Below, one piece after another: positions 23,702 through 31,160 of a DNA stretch of 41,968 nt (position 1 is the first letter of the stretch; each line of letters opens with the position of its first letter). Source of the DNA: an uncultured Holophagaceae bacterium. GTDB lineage: Bacteria; Acidobacteriota; Holophagae; Holophagales; Holophagaceae. The position numbers and the translations under genes were made by a program. The notes beneath the pieces are model-generated. The model made no database searches and was not told the DNA's origin. It saw nothing but the letters and a program-made list of their open reading frames with translations. The DNA is taken from assembly GCA_903863195.1 (NCBI GenBank), contig CAIPAY010000083.1, positions 1 to 41,968 of the forward strand, written 5' to 3'.

Positions 23702-24883
23702 TCAGCCGCGCCTGCCTGTAAAAAAGCGCAACACCTGCTTCTTCAGGCGGCTGGTGAGGAAGGGGCCGAGGCGCTTCTTCTCCCGCAGGATCTGGATGAA
23801 GAGGTCGCGCTTCTTGCGCGGGGGCATGGTCCGGTTGGCGGCGGGCACCAGGCGCAGGGCTCCCTTTTCGCAGGCGGAGATGCAGGCCCCGCAGCCGAGG
23901 CAGACCCGCTCCCGCACGGCGGCGAAGCGGTCTGCCGGGGTCTCGAAGACAGGCCCCTTGGCGAGGCCGATGGCCTTGACATTGCAGGTGCTGAAGCAGG
24001 TGCCGCAGTAGTCGCAGGCCTCGGGATCGATGACGGCCGTGAAGCCGGTCTTGGCGATGCCGTCGTGGTGGCCCATCTGGACGCCGGCCATGAGCTCGCA
24101 GCAGCAGCGGCAGCAGTTGCAGATGAAGGAGGGCTGCTCGCGGATGTTGTCCGTGACGTGGGTGAGGCGCAGGTCCCGGGCCCGGTCGATGACCTCCAGC
24201 AGTTCCGCCTCGGTCTTCAGCTCCGCGAAGCCGCGCCGGGACAGGAACTTTGCCGCGCTGCCCAGGGAGATGCAGATACCCTCCACCGGGGCGCCCTTGG
24301 CGCAGGTCTTCCCCTGGTGCTCCTTCTTGTGCCGGCAGTAGCAGAGGCCCACGGCCCCGGTCCCGGCCCGGCGGATGAGCTCCCGGGCCTGCTCGTAGGT
24401 GGCGATCTCGGAGGTGACGGGGATGTGCTCCTCGTAGGCCAGGGTGCGGGTGAGCTGGGTCTTGCTGCCGAAGAACTCCTTGGCCTGGCTCTCCTCCAGG
24501 TACTCCCGCATCAGCCGCGCCACCCGCTCCATGGGCAGGTCCGTGCGCCGCTTCATGAAGGTGAACTCGAAGAACCCGATGAGCCCGGGCATCAGCAGGT
24601 AGTAGGTCGTGCCGGCATAGGGCATGTCCATGACCAGGCCCTTGTCCGCCATGGTTTCCAGCAGTGGCTGCAGCTCGGCCCCGGGCAGGTCCGTGGCCCG
24701 GACCAGCTCCGCCAGCGTGGCTTCCTCCAGGGGGAACCGCGAGGCCACGAAGGCCTCCCGCTCGTCGAAGAGCAGGCTGAGGATCTCGCGGAGCTTGTCG
24801 CTGTCCACCAGGCCGATGGGGTACTTGTTCAGGCGGTCGATGAGGGGGATCAGGCTGTCTTTGGTGCCGAGGTGGTGTCCCAT
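23702..24883 (-). CDS. Cysteine-rich 4Fe-4S dicluster protein with N-terminal winged-helix-like region
   Basis: The 393-residue product has two C-terminal ferredoxin motifs, CDYCGTCFSTC (C290-C300) and CLGCGACISAC (C328-C338), enough for two [4Fe-4S] clusters. Upstream are extra cysteines at CYCRHKKEHQGKTC (C181-C194), C204 and the dense cluster CNCCRCCC (C255-C262), which may hold a further cluster or metal. Residues about 25-100 look like a winged helix (LAELVRATDLPGAELQPLLE). Proteins with this layout occur in anaerobic and metal-reducing bacteria, but I know of no established function; electron transfer or redox sensing are candidates. It is 105 bp upstream of glmS. No clear ribosome site precedes the ATG. 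Confidence 0.75.
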   Translation of the reverse strand: MGHHLGTKDSLIPLIDRLNKYPIGLVDSDKLREILSLLFDEREAFVASRFPLEEATLAELVRATDLPGAELQPLLETMADKGLVMDMPYAGTTYYLLMPGLIGFFEFTFMKRRTDLPMERVARLMREYLEESQAKEFFGSKTQLTRTLAYEEHIPVTSEIATYEQARELIRRAGTGAVGLCYCRHKKEHQGKTCAKGAPVEGICISLGSAAKFLSRRGFAELKTEAELLEVIDRARDLRLTHVTDNIREQPSFICNCCRCCCELMAGVQMGHHDGIAKTGFTAVIDPEACDYCGTCFSTCNVKAIGLAKGPVFETPADRFAAVRERVCLGCGACISACEKGALRLVPAANRTMPPRKKRDLFIQILREKKRLGPFLTSRLKKQVLRFFTGRRG

Positions 24884-24949
24884 AGGCGAAGTCTAGGACC
24901 GCCGGGCCATGACCAGAAGCACGATGCCCCCAGGACCCAGCCGAGGCGC

Positions 24950-25756
24950 CTAGCGGCTCCGGTTGCCCGGCTGGGAGGTCCACGCCACCGGCGGCCGGTG
25001 CTTGAGCACCCAGGCCGTGTCCACCCAGCCGGCCAGAAGCAGCAGGCCCGCGGTGAGGGCCAGGGTGACCGACACCCAGCGATGGCCCCGCTGCAGATCG
25101 GCCCGGCCCTGGGCCACCTGCAGGTAGCCGGCGATGCCCAGGCCCAGAGTGCCGCCTGCCAGCAGGCCCAGCCACAGGTGGACCAGGTCCTGGAAGGCCC
25201 ACGCTCCCATGAGCCGCTGGCTGAGCCAGCGCACCCCGGCGAAGAAGGCCGTCCAGGTCACCAGGTCCAGCAGCAGCCACAGGGACCGGGAGCGCACCTG
25301 GATGGACACCGCATGAAAGAGCAGCAGCAGGAACAGGCTCCCGGCCAGGCCGATCCCGAGGATGGACCCAGCATCCTTGAGCAGGAACTGCCTCCACATG
25401 CCACCAAGCAGAAGCGCCGGGACGCTGGCGAGGAGGCCTGCGAGCAGGGCCAGGCCAAGGCCCGCCAGCACCTTGCCCAGGAAGATCTGGGCCGCATGGA
25501 GGGGTTGGTTCAGAAAGAAGCCGAAGCGCCGCTCCTCAAGATCCCGGCTCACCATGGTCGCTCCGAACAGAAGGGCGATGACCCAGGCGAGGCCGATCCC
25601 CACTCCTACCGACATGAAGATGGATTTCTCGTAGGCGATCTTCATGTCTGACTCAAAGGACAGCCCGATGAGTTGCAAGACGCTGTAGCCCAGGCCCAGC
25701 AGGAGGACATTGCGGCGGCCGGTCCACTCCCGGCGGGTGACGGCAAGGATGCTCAT
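24950..25756 (-). CDS. ABC transporter permease (ABC-2 type)
   Basis: The 268-residue product has about six hydrophobic segments (for example IGLAWVIALLFGATM, LAGLGLALLAGLLASVPALL, ILGIGLAGSLFLLLLFHAV) and no ATPase motifs. The block TMVSRDLEERRFGFFLNQPL before the second helix resembles ABC-2 type exporters. Its start overlaps the ATPase stop by four bases. The gene is the third of a gntR-ATPase-permease operon; substrate unknown, with efflux of a toxic or antibiotic compound typical for YtrA-controlled transporters. Confidence 0.82.
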   Translation of the reverse strand: MSILAVTRREWTGRRNVLLLGLGYSVLQLIGLSFESDMKIAYEKSIFMSVGVGIGLAWVIALLFGATMVSRDLEERRFGFFLNQPLHAAQIFLGKVLAGLGLALLAGLLASVPALLLGGMWRQFLLKDAGSILGIGLAGSLFLLLLFHAVSIQVRSRSLWLLLDLVTWTAFFAGVRWLSQRLMGAWAFQDLVHLWLGLLAGGTLGLGIAGYLQVAQGRADLQRGHRWVSVTLALTAGLLLLAGWVDTAWVLKHRPPVAWTSQPGNRSR

Positions 25757-26640
25757 GAGGCCACCTCGGCTTCGCCCACCAGGGCGACAAACAGCTCTTC
25801 CAAAGACAAGGGATGGACCTGCAGGCCCGGGAGCTGGCTGGGATCACCCTGGGTGAGAATGGCCTCCCCGCCCAGGCTGCCCGTGCGGCTCCAGAGGGGT
25901 GCGAAGGGAGCAAGGTCGGTGGGGGCCACCGCTTGGCTGGGTGCCCAGCTCACCTTCCGGTGCCTGGCCTTGAGGTCCTCCAGGCTGGCGTCCACCAGGA
26001 GCCGGCCCTGGTGCAGGATGCCGATGCGGTCCGCCAGGCCCTCGATGCCCGCCAGGTCGTGGGTGGTGATGAACACCGTGGTGCCCCGCTCCGCCAGCTC
26101 CCCCAGGAGCTCGTCGTAGACCTCGCGCCGGGCCACGGCGTCCAGGCCCAGCGTCGGGTCGTCCAGCACCAGCAGGTCCGGCTCGGGGCCCAGGGCCAGG
26201 GCCAGGGCGACCTGCCCCTTCTGGCCTCGCGAAAGGCGGCCGAAGGGCAGGTCCAGGGGTATCCGGAAGCGGTCCAGCCGCTCGTCCACGCCCGCCTGGT
26301 CCCAGCTGGGATAGAGGCCCCCGCAGAAGCGGACCAGCTGCCGGGCGGTCATGAGCGGCGGCGCGTCCGGTTCCTCGGCCACCACGCCCACGCGGTGCAT
26401 GAGGGCCTGGCGGGCGGACCAGACGTCCTGGCCATAGAGCTCGACCCGGCCCGCGGTGGGTTTCTGGTGGCCCAGCAGGCAGCGCACCAGGGACGTCTTG
26501 CCCGAGCCGTTGCGCCCCAGCAGGGCGTAGACCTGGCCTGGCTCGACCTGGAAGGTGGCCTCCTCCACGGCCTGGGTTCGGCCGTAGCGCACCCCCACCT
26601 GGCGGCAGGCCACGGGCAGGGTCTCCACTTGGCTGATCAT
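25753..26640 (-). CDS. ABC transporter ATP-binding protein
   Basis: The 295-residue ATPase has Walker A GRNGSGKTS (about 42-50), the signature LSRGQKGQVALALAL, Walker B DLLVLDDPTLGLDAVARREV in two parts, and the switch histidine in TVFITTHDLAGIE. The ATG (MISQVETL) overlaps the gntR stop by four bases and has GGGAGG upstream; the longer open frame to 27000 only runs through gntR in another frame. Together with the downstream permease it forms a two-component exporter. Confidence 0.93.
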   Translation of the reverse strand: MISQVETLPVACRQVGVRYGRTQAVEEATFQVEPGQVYALLGRNGSGKTSLVRCLLGHQKPTAGRVELYGQDVWSARQALMHRVGVVAEEPDAPPLMTARQLVRFCGGLYPSWDQAGVDERLDRFRIPLDLPFGRLSRGQKGQVALALALGPEPDLLVLDDPTLGLDAVARREVYDELLGELAERGTTVFITTHDLAGIEGLADRIGILHQGRLLVDASLEDLKARHRKVSWAPSQAVAPTDLAPFAPLWSRTGSLGGEAILTQGDPSQLPGLQVHPLSLEELFVALVGEAEVAS

Positions 26641-27044
26641 GACTTGCCTCCCGTCCGGACTGGCTTGAGGGTCTTCCAGGCTGTGCCTAGGCTGCCGGTG
26701 GCCTCCGGCAGGTCCGCGCCCACGGAGAGCGCCGTGGTGGCGAAGCGCAGGGCCCCCTCCCGGAGCAGCCCGAGGCGCTCCGCACGGCTGAAGCCCGGGG
26801 GCGTCTCGGCCACGTAGGTACCGTCCCCCCGGCGCACCGTGAGGACCCCCGCCTCCACCAGGTGCTGGTAGGCCCGCACCACGGTGTTGGGGTTCACCCC
26901 CAGCTCCCGGGCGAGGTCCCGCACCGAGGGCATCAGGGCGCCCGCCGCGAGCCCGCCCGTGGCCACCAGACGCCGCACGCCGTCCTCGATCTGCCGCCAC
27001 AGGGGCGCTGCTTCTGCTGGATCCACCTGAAGGATGGCCTTCAT
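26637..27044 (-). CDS. GntR-family transcriptional regulator, YtrA-type
   Basis: The 135-residue product is a short GntR regulator: a winged helix at about 10-75 (LMPSVRDLARELGVNPNTVV, RAYQHLVEAGVLTVRRGDGTYV in two pieces) followed by only about 50 residues, the size of YtrA-type regulators that dimerise by two helices. Such proteins repress their own operon with a linked ABC exporter. The operator-like palindrome just upstream and the coupled ABC genes downstream match that model. The inducer is unknown. Confidence 0.9.
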   Translation of the reverse strand: MKAILQVDPAEAAPLWRQIEDGVRRLVATGGLAAGALMPSVRDLARELGVNPNTVVRAYQHLVEAGVLTVRRGDGTYVAETPPGFSRAERLGLLREGALRFATTALSVGADLPEATGSLGTAWKTLKPVRTGGKS

Positions 27045-27062
27045 GCTGCGTCTCCCGAACGA

Positions 27063-27092
27063 ATTACTGTATCACTGAACTAATACAGTAAT
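27063..27092. promoter_or_regulatory. Palindromic operator of the gntR-ABC operon
   Basis: ATTACTGTAT and ATACAGTAAT form a perfect inverted repeat of ten-base arms around a ten-base spacer, 19 bp before the gntR start. On the minus strand TTGACG (27112-27107) can serve as -35, with a -10-like box (TACTGT or TGTATT, 27090-27082) inside the outer arm, so a bound regulator would block transcription. The arms are AT-rich against a GC-rich background. Confidence 0.75.
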
Positions 27093-27168
27093 CCAGAGAA
27101 GGCAGCCGTCAAGGGGCAACTAATAGCGCCGACCAAGGCGGGTCTCCCGATGCCGGAAGTTGATACAA

Positions 27169-27197
27169 GAGAAAGCCCGGCTGCGCCGGGCTTTCTC
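27169..27197 (-). terminator. Terminator hairpin after the flhA-fliN operon
   Basis: A perfect 13-bp stem GAGAAAGCCCGGC / GCCGGGCTTTCTC with a three-base loop. On the minus strand the tail reads TTTCTCTTGT, T-rich after the stem. It lies 170 bp past fliN and before gntR; it could also work in the plus direction. Confidence 0.7.
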
Positions 27198-27219
27198 GCG
27201 GGGGCGCTGGGGTATGCGC

Positions 27220-27312
27220 GCAGCGCCCTCCGCCTGACGGGCCCTGCCCCGCAGCGCCCTCCGCCTGACGGGCCCTGCCCCGCAGCGCCCTCCGCCTGAC
27301 GGGCCCTGCCCC
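27220..27312. repeat. 31-bp tandem repeat, three perfect copies
   Basis: Units at 27220-27250, 27251-27281 and 27282-27312 are identical, beginning GCAGCGCCCTCCGCCTGACG and ending in GCCCC; a degenerate fourth copy starts at 27313. The repeats sit between fliN and its terminator. The 322-bp gap 27045-27366 contains only this, the terminator and the operator; no gene was seen. Confidence 0.95.
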
Positions 27313-27366
27313 GCAGGGCCCTCCTGCTCGCATGCTCGCAGAGTCGGAGCCTCCCCCCGGAGGATG

Positions 27367-28320
27367 CTAGGCCAGGCTGCGGATCCGGGCGGCTCGCGTG
27401 TCGATCTCCGTGATGCGGAAAGCGAAGTTGCCGTCCACCACCACGACCTCGCCCTTGGCGATGAGCTTGCCGTTCACCAGCAGCTCCACGGGGGCGTCGG
27501 CGCTGCGGTTTAGCTCCAGGATGGAGCCCGGCGTGAGCTTCAGCAGCTCCCCCATCTGCATCTCCGTCTGGCCCATGCGCACGACCACCGGCAGCTGGAT
27601 GTCCAGCAGCAGCTCCAGGTTGCCCGAGTCGTGCATGGGTCCCGCAGCCACCGGTGCCTGATGGCGGGCCTGGGCCGGCGAGGAACCGCCCGAGGGCGCC
27701 TGGGCGGCGCTGGCGGTCGGGACTTCCTCCGGTGGCGGCGCGGCCTGGAGCTCGCCGAAGCCCAGCTTCCGCTTGAGCTGCTGCAGCAGCAGGTCCGGGA
27801 GCAGCAGGTGGATGGTGGTGCTGAGGGAGTCCTGAGTGGTGGCCAGGGCGATGTTCTGGAAGGCGCCCTGACCCAGTTGCTCTTCAAAGGCAGAGGCCTC
27901 GGGGGCCATGGCCAGGATCTCCACGTTCGAGATGGCGAAGGTCTCGCCCGCCAGGTCTGAGAGGGTCTGGTTGGCACTGCCCATGACCTGGTTGAAGGTC
28001 TCGGCCAGGGCGTCCTTGGAGTCGCCCACCAGCTCCTCACTGGGCGCGCCGTCGCCGCCCAGCATGAGGTCCACCAGGATGGTGCCCTCCTTGAGGGGGA
28101 GGCTGAAGATGATCGTGCCGCTCAGGCCCTTCTGGTAGTTCGCCTTCACCAGGACCGAGGTGCCCTCCTGCAAGGCCGCGGTGCCTGCGGCGTCCACCAG
28201 CTCGCCCGGGGCCGCCTTGAGCTGGAACTCCCGGCCGGTGAGCATCGAGAACACCGAGGCCATGCTCTCGGCGAAGGCACTGCCGGTTTTCTGTAAGAAC
28301 TCCGTATCACGGGCATCCAT
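27367..28320 (-). CDS. fliN: Flagellar switch protein FliN/FliY with CheC-like domain
   Basis: FliN forms the base of the C ring with FliM. The 317-residue product has a C-terminal SpoA/FliN domain (about 235-310: LLLDIQLPVVVRMGQTEMQM, PGSILELNRSADAPVELLVN, GEVVVVDGNFAFRI) and a CheC/CheX-like N-terminal domain (1-190), the FliY architecture. One CheC phosphatase motif is intact (D103, E107, N110 in DALAETFNQVMG); I see no second copy. A Pro/Ala-rich linker (190-232) joins the parts. Typical FliN is 100-150 residues. It follows fliM by three bases and ends the operon. Confidence 0.92.
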   Translation of the reverse strand: MDARDTEFLQKTGSAFAESMASVFSMLTGREFQLKAAPGELVDAAGTAALQEGTSVLVKANYQKGLSGTIIFSLPLKEGTILVDLMLGGDGAPSEELVGDSKDALAETFNQVMGSANQTLSDLAGETFAISNVEILAMAPEASAFEEQLGQGAFQNIALATTQDSLSTTIHLLLPDLLLQQLKRKLGFGELQAAPPPEEVPTASAAQAPSGGSSPAQARHQAPVAAGPMHDSGNLELLLDIQLPVVVRMGQTEMQMGELLKLTPGSILELNRSADAPVELLVNGKLIAKGEVVVVDGNFAFRITEIDTRAARIRSLA

Positions 28321-28323
28321 GGC

Positions 28324-29340
28324 TCATCCTTCCGACCGGCTGCCGGTCACTTGGAACACGCGTTTCCCATTGGGGTTCAGGGCCACCAGGCCCCGGTAGC
28401 GCGGAATGCCGTCCACGCAGAGGTCGAGCTCGGCGTCGAAGCGCTTGGTCAGCGGGATGAGGTCGCCGGCCTTGAGCTGGAGGACCTCCTCCATGCTGAG
28501 GCTGGTGCCGTGGATCTCCGCCGCCGCCTCCATGGGGCACTTCTTGAGGCTGGCCATGAGGAGGCGGGCCTCCTCGAAGGACGAGGACTTCTTGTAGCCC
28601 GTGAACATCTCCTGGTCGAACTTGCTGGAGATGGGCTCCAGGATGATGCTCGGGATGGCCAGGTTGATCATCCCCGAGACCGGCCCCATCTTCACCTCGA
28701 AGACCACCAGCAGGACCACCTCGTTGGGCGCCACGATCTGGATGAGCTGGGGGCTGGTCTCCCGGGCCTGGATGCGGAAGTCCAGGTCCACGATGCCGCG
28801 CCAGGATTCCCGGATGTCCTCGAGCAGCAGCTTGAGGATGCCGTCAAAGATGCTCTGCTCGATGTCGGTCATGGTGCGGAGCTGCTTCAGGGGCTCCCCA
28901 GGTCCGCCCAGCATCTTGTCGATGATGGGGAAGACCAGCGTGGGGTTGACCTCCAGGGCCAGGGCACCCTCCAGGGGCTTGATGGAGATGGCGTTGAAGC
29001 AGGTCGGGTCGGGCACGGACAGCAGGAACTCCTGGTAGCTGAGCTGCTCGACGCTCACCAGGTTCACTTCGGTGATGGTGCGGAGGTAGGCGCTCAGGGA
29101 ACTGGAGAAGTTCCGGGCGAAGCGGTCGTGCATGAAGTGCAGGGACCGCATCTGCTCCCGGCTCACCCGGTCCGGTCGGCGGAAGTTGTAGAGGGAGACC
29201 TTGCGCTGGGCCTGGGCTTTTTTTGCCTGGGCCGTCGCCGTCGGCCGCTCCCCGCCGCCCCCGCCCGAAGCCTTCCCGGCCGGCTTGGTATGCGACTTAA
29301 GTAGAGCGTCTACTTCCTCTTGGCTTAGGATCTTGGCCAT
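28324..29340 (-). CDS. fliM: Flagellar motor switch protein FliM
   Basis: FliM receives phosphorylated CheY and transmits it to FliG. The 338-residue product begins with the CheY-binding motif LSQEEVDALL (residues 5-14), then a Gly/Ala/Lys-rich linker, the CheC-like middle domain (YNFRRPDRVSREQMRSLHFM; FLLSVPDPTCFNAISIKPLE; PTLVFPIIDKMLGGPGEP) and the C-terminal SpoA domain (LQLKAGDLIPLTKRFDAELD). Three bases separate it from fliA upstream and fliN downstream. The intact N-terminal peptide predicts chemotactic switching. Confidence 0.96.
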   Translation of the reverse strand: MAKILSQEEVDALLKSHTKPAGKASGGGGGERPTATAQAKKAQAQRKVSLYNFRRPDRVSREQMRSLHFMHDRFARNFSSSLSAYLRTITEVNLVSVEQLSYQEFLLSVPDPTCFNAISIKPLEGALALEVNPTLVFPIIDKMLGGPGEPLKQLRTMTDIEQSIFDGILKLLLEDIRESWRGIVDLDFRIQARETSPQLIQIVAPNEVVLLVVFEVKMGPVSGMINLAIPSIILEPISSKFDQEMFTGYKKSSSFEEARLLMASLKKCPMEAAAEIHGTSLSMEEVLQLKAGDLIPLTKRFDAELDLCVDGIPRYRGLVALNPNGKRVFQVTGSRSEG

Positions 29341-29343
29341 CGA

Positions 29344-30282
29344 TTACCCTTCGATGTGCTTCTCCAGGAGCTTGCCCCGGAGTCGCAGCATGGCCTTCGT
29401 ATGCAATTGGGATACCCGGGACTCGGTGATGTTGAGCAGCGTCCCGATTTCTTTCATGGTCAGCTCGTCGAAGTAGTAGAGCTGGACGACGAACTTCTCT
29501 TTCTTGGGCAAGACCTCCATGGCGTCCCGGAGGATCTCCTTGATCTCGGAGGCCTGGAAGGTCTGGTGGGGATCCTCCGCATCGGGGTCCGGCACGAAGC
29601 TGATGATGCTCTCGCCCTCGCCGTCCTCGCCCACCTCCACGAAGGTGCCGAGGGTGACGCCCTTGAGCTCGTCTAGGTTCTTGTGCAGCTCCTCCAGGGG
29701 GATGCCGAGGTGGACCGCGACTTCCTCGTCCGTGGCGGCCCGGCCCATCTGCTGCTCGAGCATGTGGTAGGAGCTCTCGATATCCTTCTTCTTGCGGCGC
29801 AGGCTGCGGGGCACCCAGTCCAGGTCCCGCAGACCGTCCAGGATCGCGCCCTTGACCCGCAGCTCGGCGTAGGTCTTGAACTTGATGTTGCGGGCGGGCT
29901 CGAACTTCTCGATGGCGTCCATGAGGCCCAGGATGCCGCTGTTGATCAGGTCATCCAGCTCCACGTGCGAGGGCAGCCGCGAGGCGATGCGGTGGGCCAC
30001 GAACTTCACCAGCGGCACGTAGTCCTTGATGATCTGCTCGCGGTTGTTGCGGTCGAAGGGCTCCGGCGCCTCCGCCTCCTGGACCTCGGCCGCGGGGTGC
30101 GGAGTCACCGGCGGGGGTGGCGGGGGCGGGGGCAGGGCGGAAGGCATCCCCTTGCCATAGGCCTTGGCAGCGGCCAGCGCCGCCCAGGGACGCAGCGCCG
30201 CTGGAGCCGCTTCCACGGCCTTCAGGGCCTCGCCGCTGAGGGGCTGGCCGGGAGCGGTGGGTTGGTCCGGAGTCGGGGGCAT
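29344..30282 (-). CDS. fliA: RNA polymerase sigma factor FliA (sigma28)
   Basis: FliA directs transcription of late flagellar genes such as flagellin. The 312-residue product has region 2 (IIKDYVPLVKFVAHRIASRL; LDDLINSGILGLMDAIEKFE; FKTYAELRVKGAILDGLRD), region 3 (WVPRSLRRKKKDIES) and region 4 (LPKKEKFVVQLYYFDELTMK; ITESRVSQLHTKAMLRLR). The start MPPTPDQPT was chosen since AGGA precedes it and it follows the flhG stop by eight bases; the open frame further up overlaps flhG. Residues 1-80 are an unusual Pro/Ala-rich extension with an eight-proline run, absent from the usual 240-250-residue FliA. Confidence 0.94.
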   Translation of the reverse strand: MPPTPDQPTAPGQPLSGEALKAVEAAPAALRPWAALAAAKAYGKGMPSALPPPPPPPPVTPHPAAEVQEAEAPEPFDRNNREQIIKDYVPLVKFVAHRIASRLPSHVELDDLINSGILGLMDAIEKFEPARNIKFKTYAELRVKGAILDGLRDLDWVPRSLRRKKKDIESSYHMLEQQMGRAATDEEVAVHLGIPLEELHKNLDELKGVTLGTFVEVGEDGEGESIISFVPDPDAEDPHQTFQASEIKEILRDAMEVLPKKEKFVVQLYYFDELTMKEIGTLLNITESRVSQLHTKAMLRLRGKLLEKHIEG

Positions 30283-30290
30283 CCAGGGTC

Positions 30291-31160
30291 CTAGGTGGAA
30301 TCGTCTGAGGAGAGCTGTCTCCAGAATGACGCAAAGCCGTTCGGTTGCAAGGATACCCGTCCGAGCAGCTGCTGGGCGAGCGCCTGGAAGGCCTGGGAGG
30401 CCGCACAGCGCGGAAAGAGCTCGACCACGCCCCGCTGCTGGCGCACGGCCTGCAGCAGGTGCGCGTCGTGGGGCACCATGCCCAGCACCTTGAGCTGCTT
30501 GCCGAGGAAGCGCTCGGTGGCGGCCTGGAGCTGGTCCACGGTCTCCTGGGCCTCGTCGGCGCTCTGGCCGTTGTTCACCAGGAGCCACAGCGGCTTGGCG
30601 GCCTCCCGCAGGTGCAGGACCTTCACCATGGCGTAGGCGTCCACGAGGCTCGTGGGCTCCGGCGTGGTGACCAGGATGACCTCCTGGGCGGCCATGAGCA
30701 GCTTGAGGACCGAGTCGTGAATGCCCGCGGCCGTATCGATGAGCAGCCAGTCCGCGGTCTCGGCCACCCGCTGCAGTCCCTGCACCAGGCGCAGCTCGCT
30801 GACGGTGTCCAGGCGGGTCAGCTCCTGGATGCCGCTGCTGGCGGGAATGATGCGGATGCCCATGGGGCCGTCCACCAGGATCTCCTCCAGCACCTTCTCG
30901 CCGCGCAGCACGTGCTCGAGGGTGTATTCAGGGGACAGGCCCAGCAGGATGTCGATGTTCGCCAGGCCGAAGTCGGCGTCCATGACCACCACCCGCTGGC
31001 CCTGCTGGGCCAGGGCGATGGCGAGGCCTGCCACGACGTTGGTCTTGCCGACCCCGCCCTTGCCGGACGTGATGGCGAGCACCCGGGCCGCGAAGAGCGG
31101 GACCTCCGGGCGGAGGCCCTGGGCCATGGTGCGGAGGCGGGAGGCCTGATCGTGGCTCAT
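30291..31160 (-). CDS. flhG: Flagellar number regulator FlhG (MinD-like ATPase)
   Basis: FlhG (FleN/YlxH) is a MinD-family ATPase that limits flagellar number with FlhF. The 289-residue product has the deviant Walker A SGKGGVGKTN (about 32-41), DADFGLANIDILLGL, the switch region WLLIDTAAGIHDSV, and TTPEPTSLVDAYAMVK typical of FlhG. The N-terminal DQASRLRTMAQ resembles the DQAxxLR motif by which FlhG stimulates the FlhF GTPase. Its start overlaps flhF by four bases and fliA follows eight bases after. Confidence 0.95.
   Translation of the reverse strand: MSHDQASRLRTMAQGLRPEVPLFAARVLAITSGKGGVGKTNVVAGLAIALAQQGQRVVVMDADFGLANIDILLGLSPEYTLEHVLRGEKVLEEILVDGPMGIRIIPASSGIQELTRLDTVSELRLVQGLQRVAETADWLLIDTAAGIHDSVLKLLMAAQEVILVTTPEPTSLVDAYAMVKVLHLREAAKPLWLLVNNGQSADEAQETVDQLQAATERFLGKQLKVLGMVPHDAHLLQAVRQQRGVVELFPRCAASQAFQALAQQLLGRVSLQPNGFASFWRQLSSDDST

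Noticed and set aside
21734-25651. A 1305-codon open frame on the plus strand
   Set aside because: It runs antisense to glmS, the 4Fe-4S gene and the ABC permease, has low-complexity Gly/Gln/His composition and no recognisable domain; long antisense frames are expected at this GC content.
27220-27312. CRISPR array
   Set aside because: The 31-bp copies are contiguous with no spacers, and no cas genes are present.
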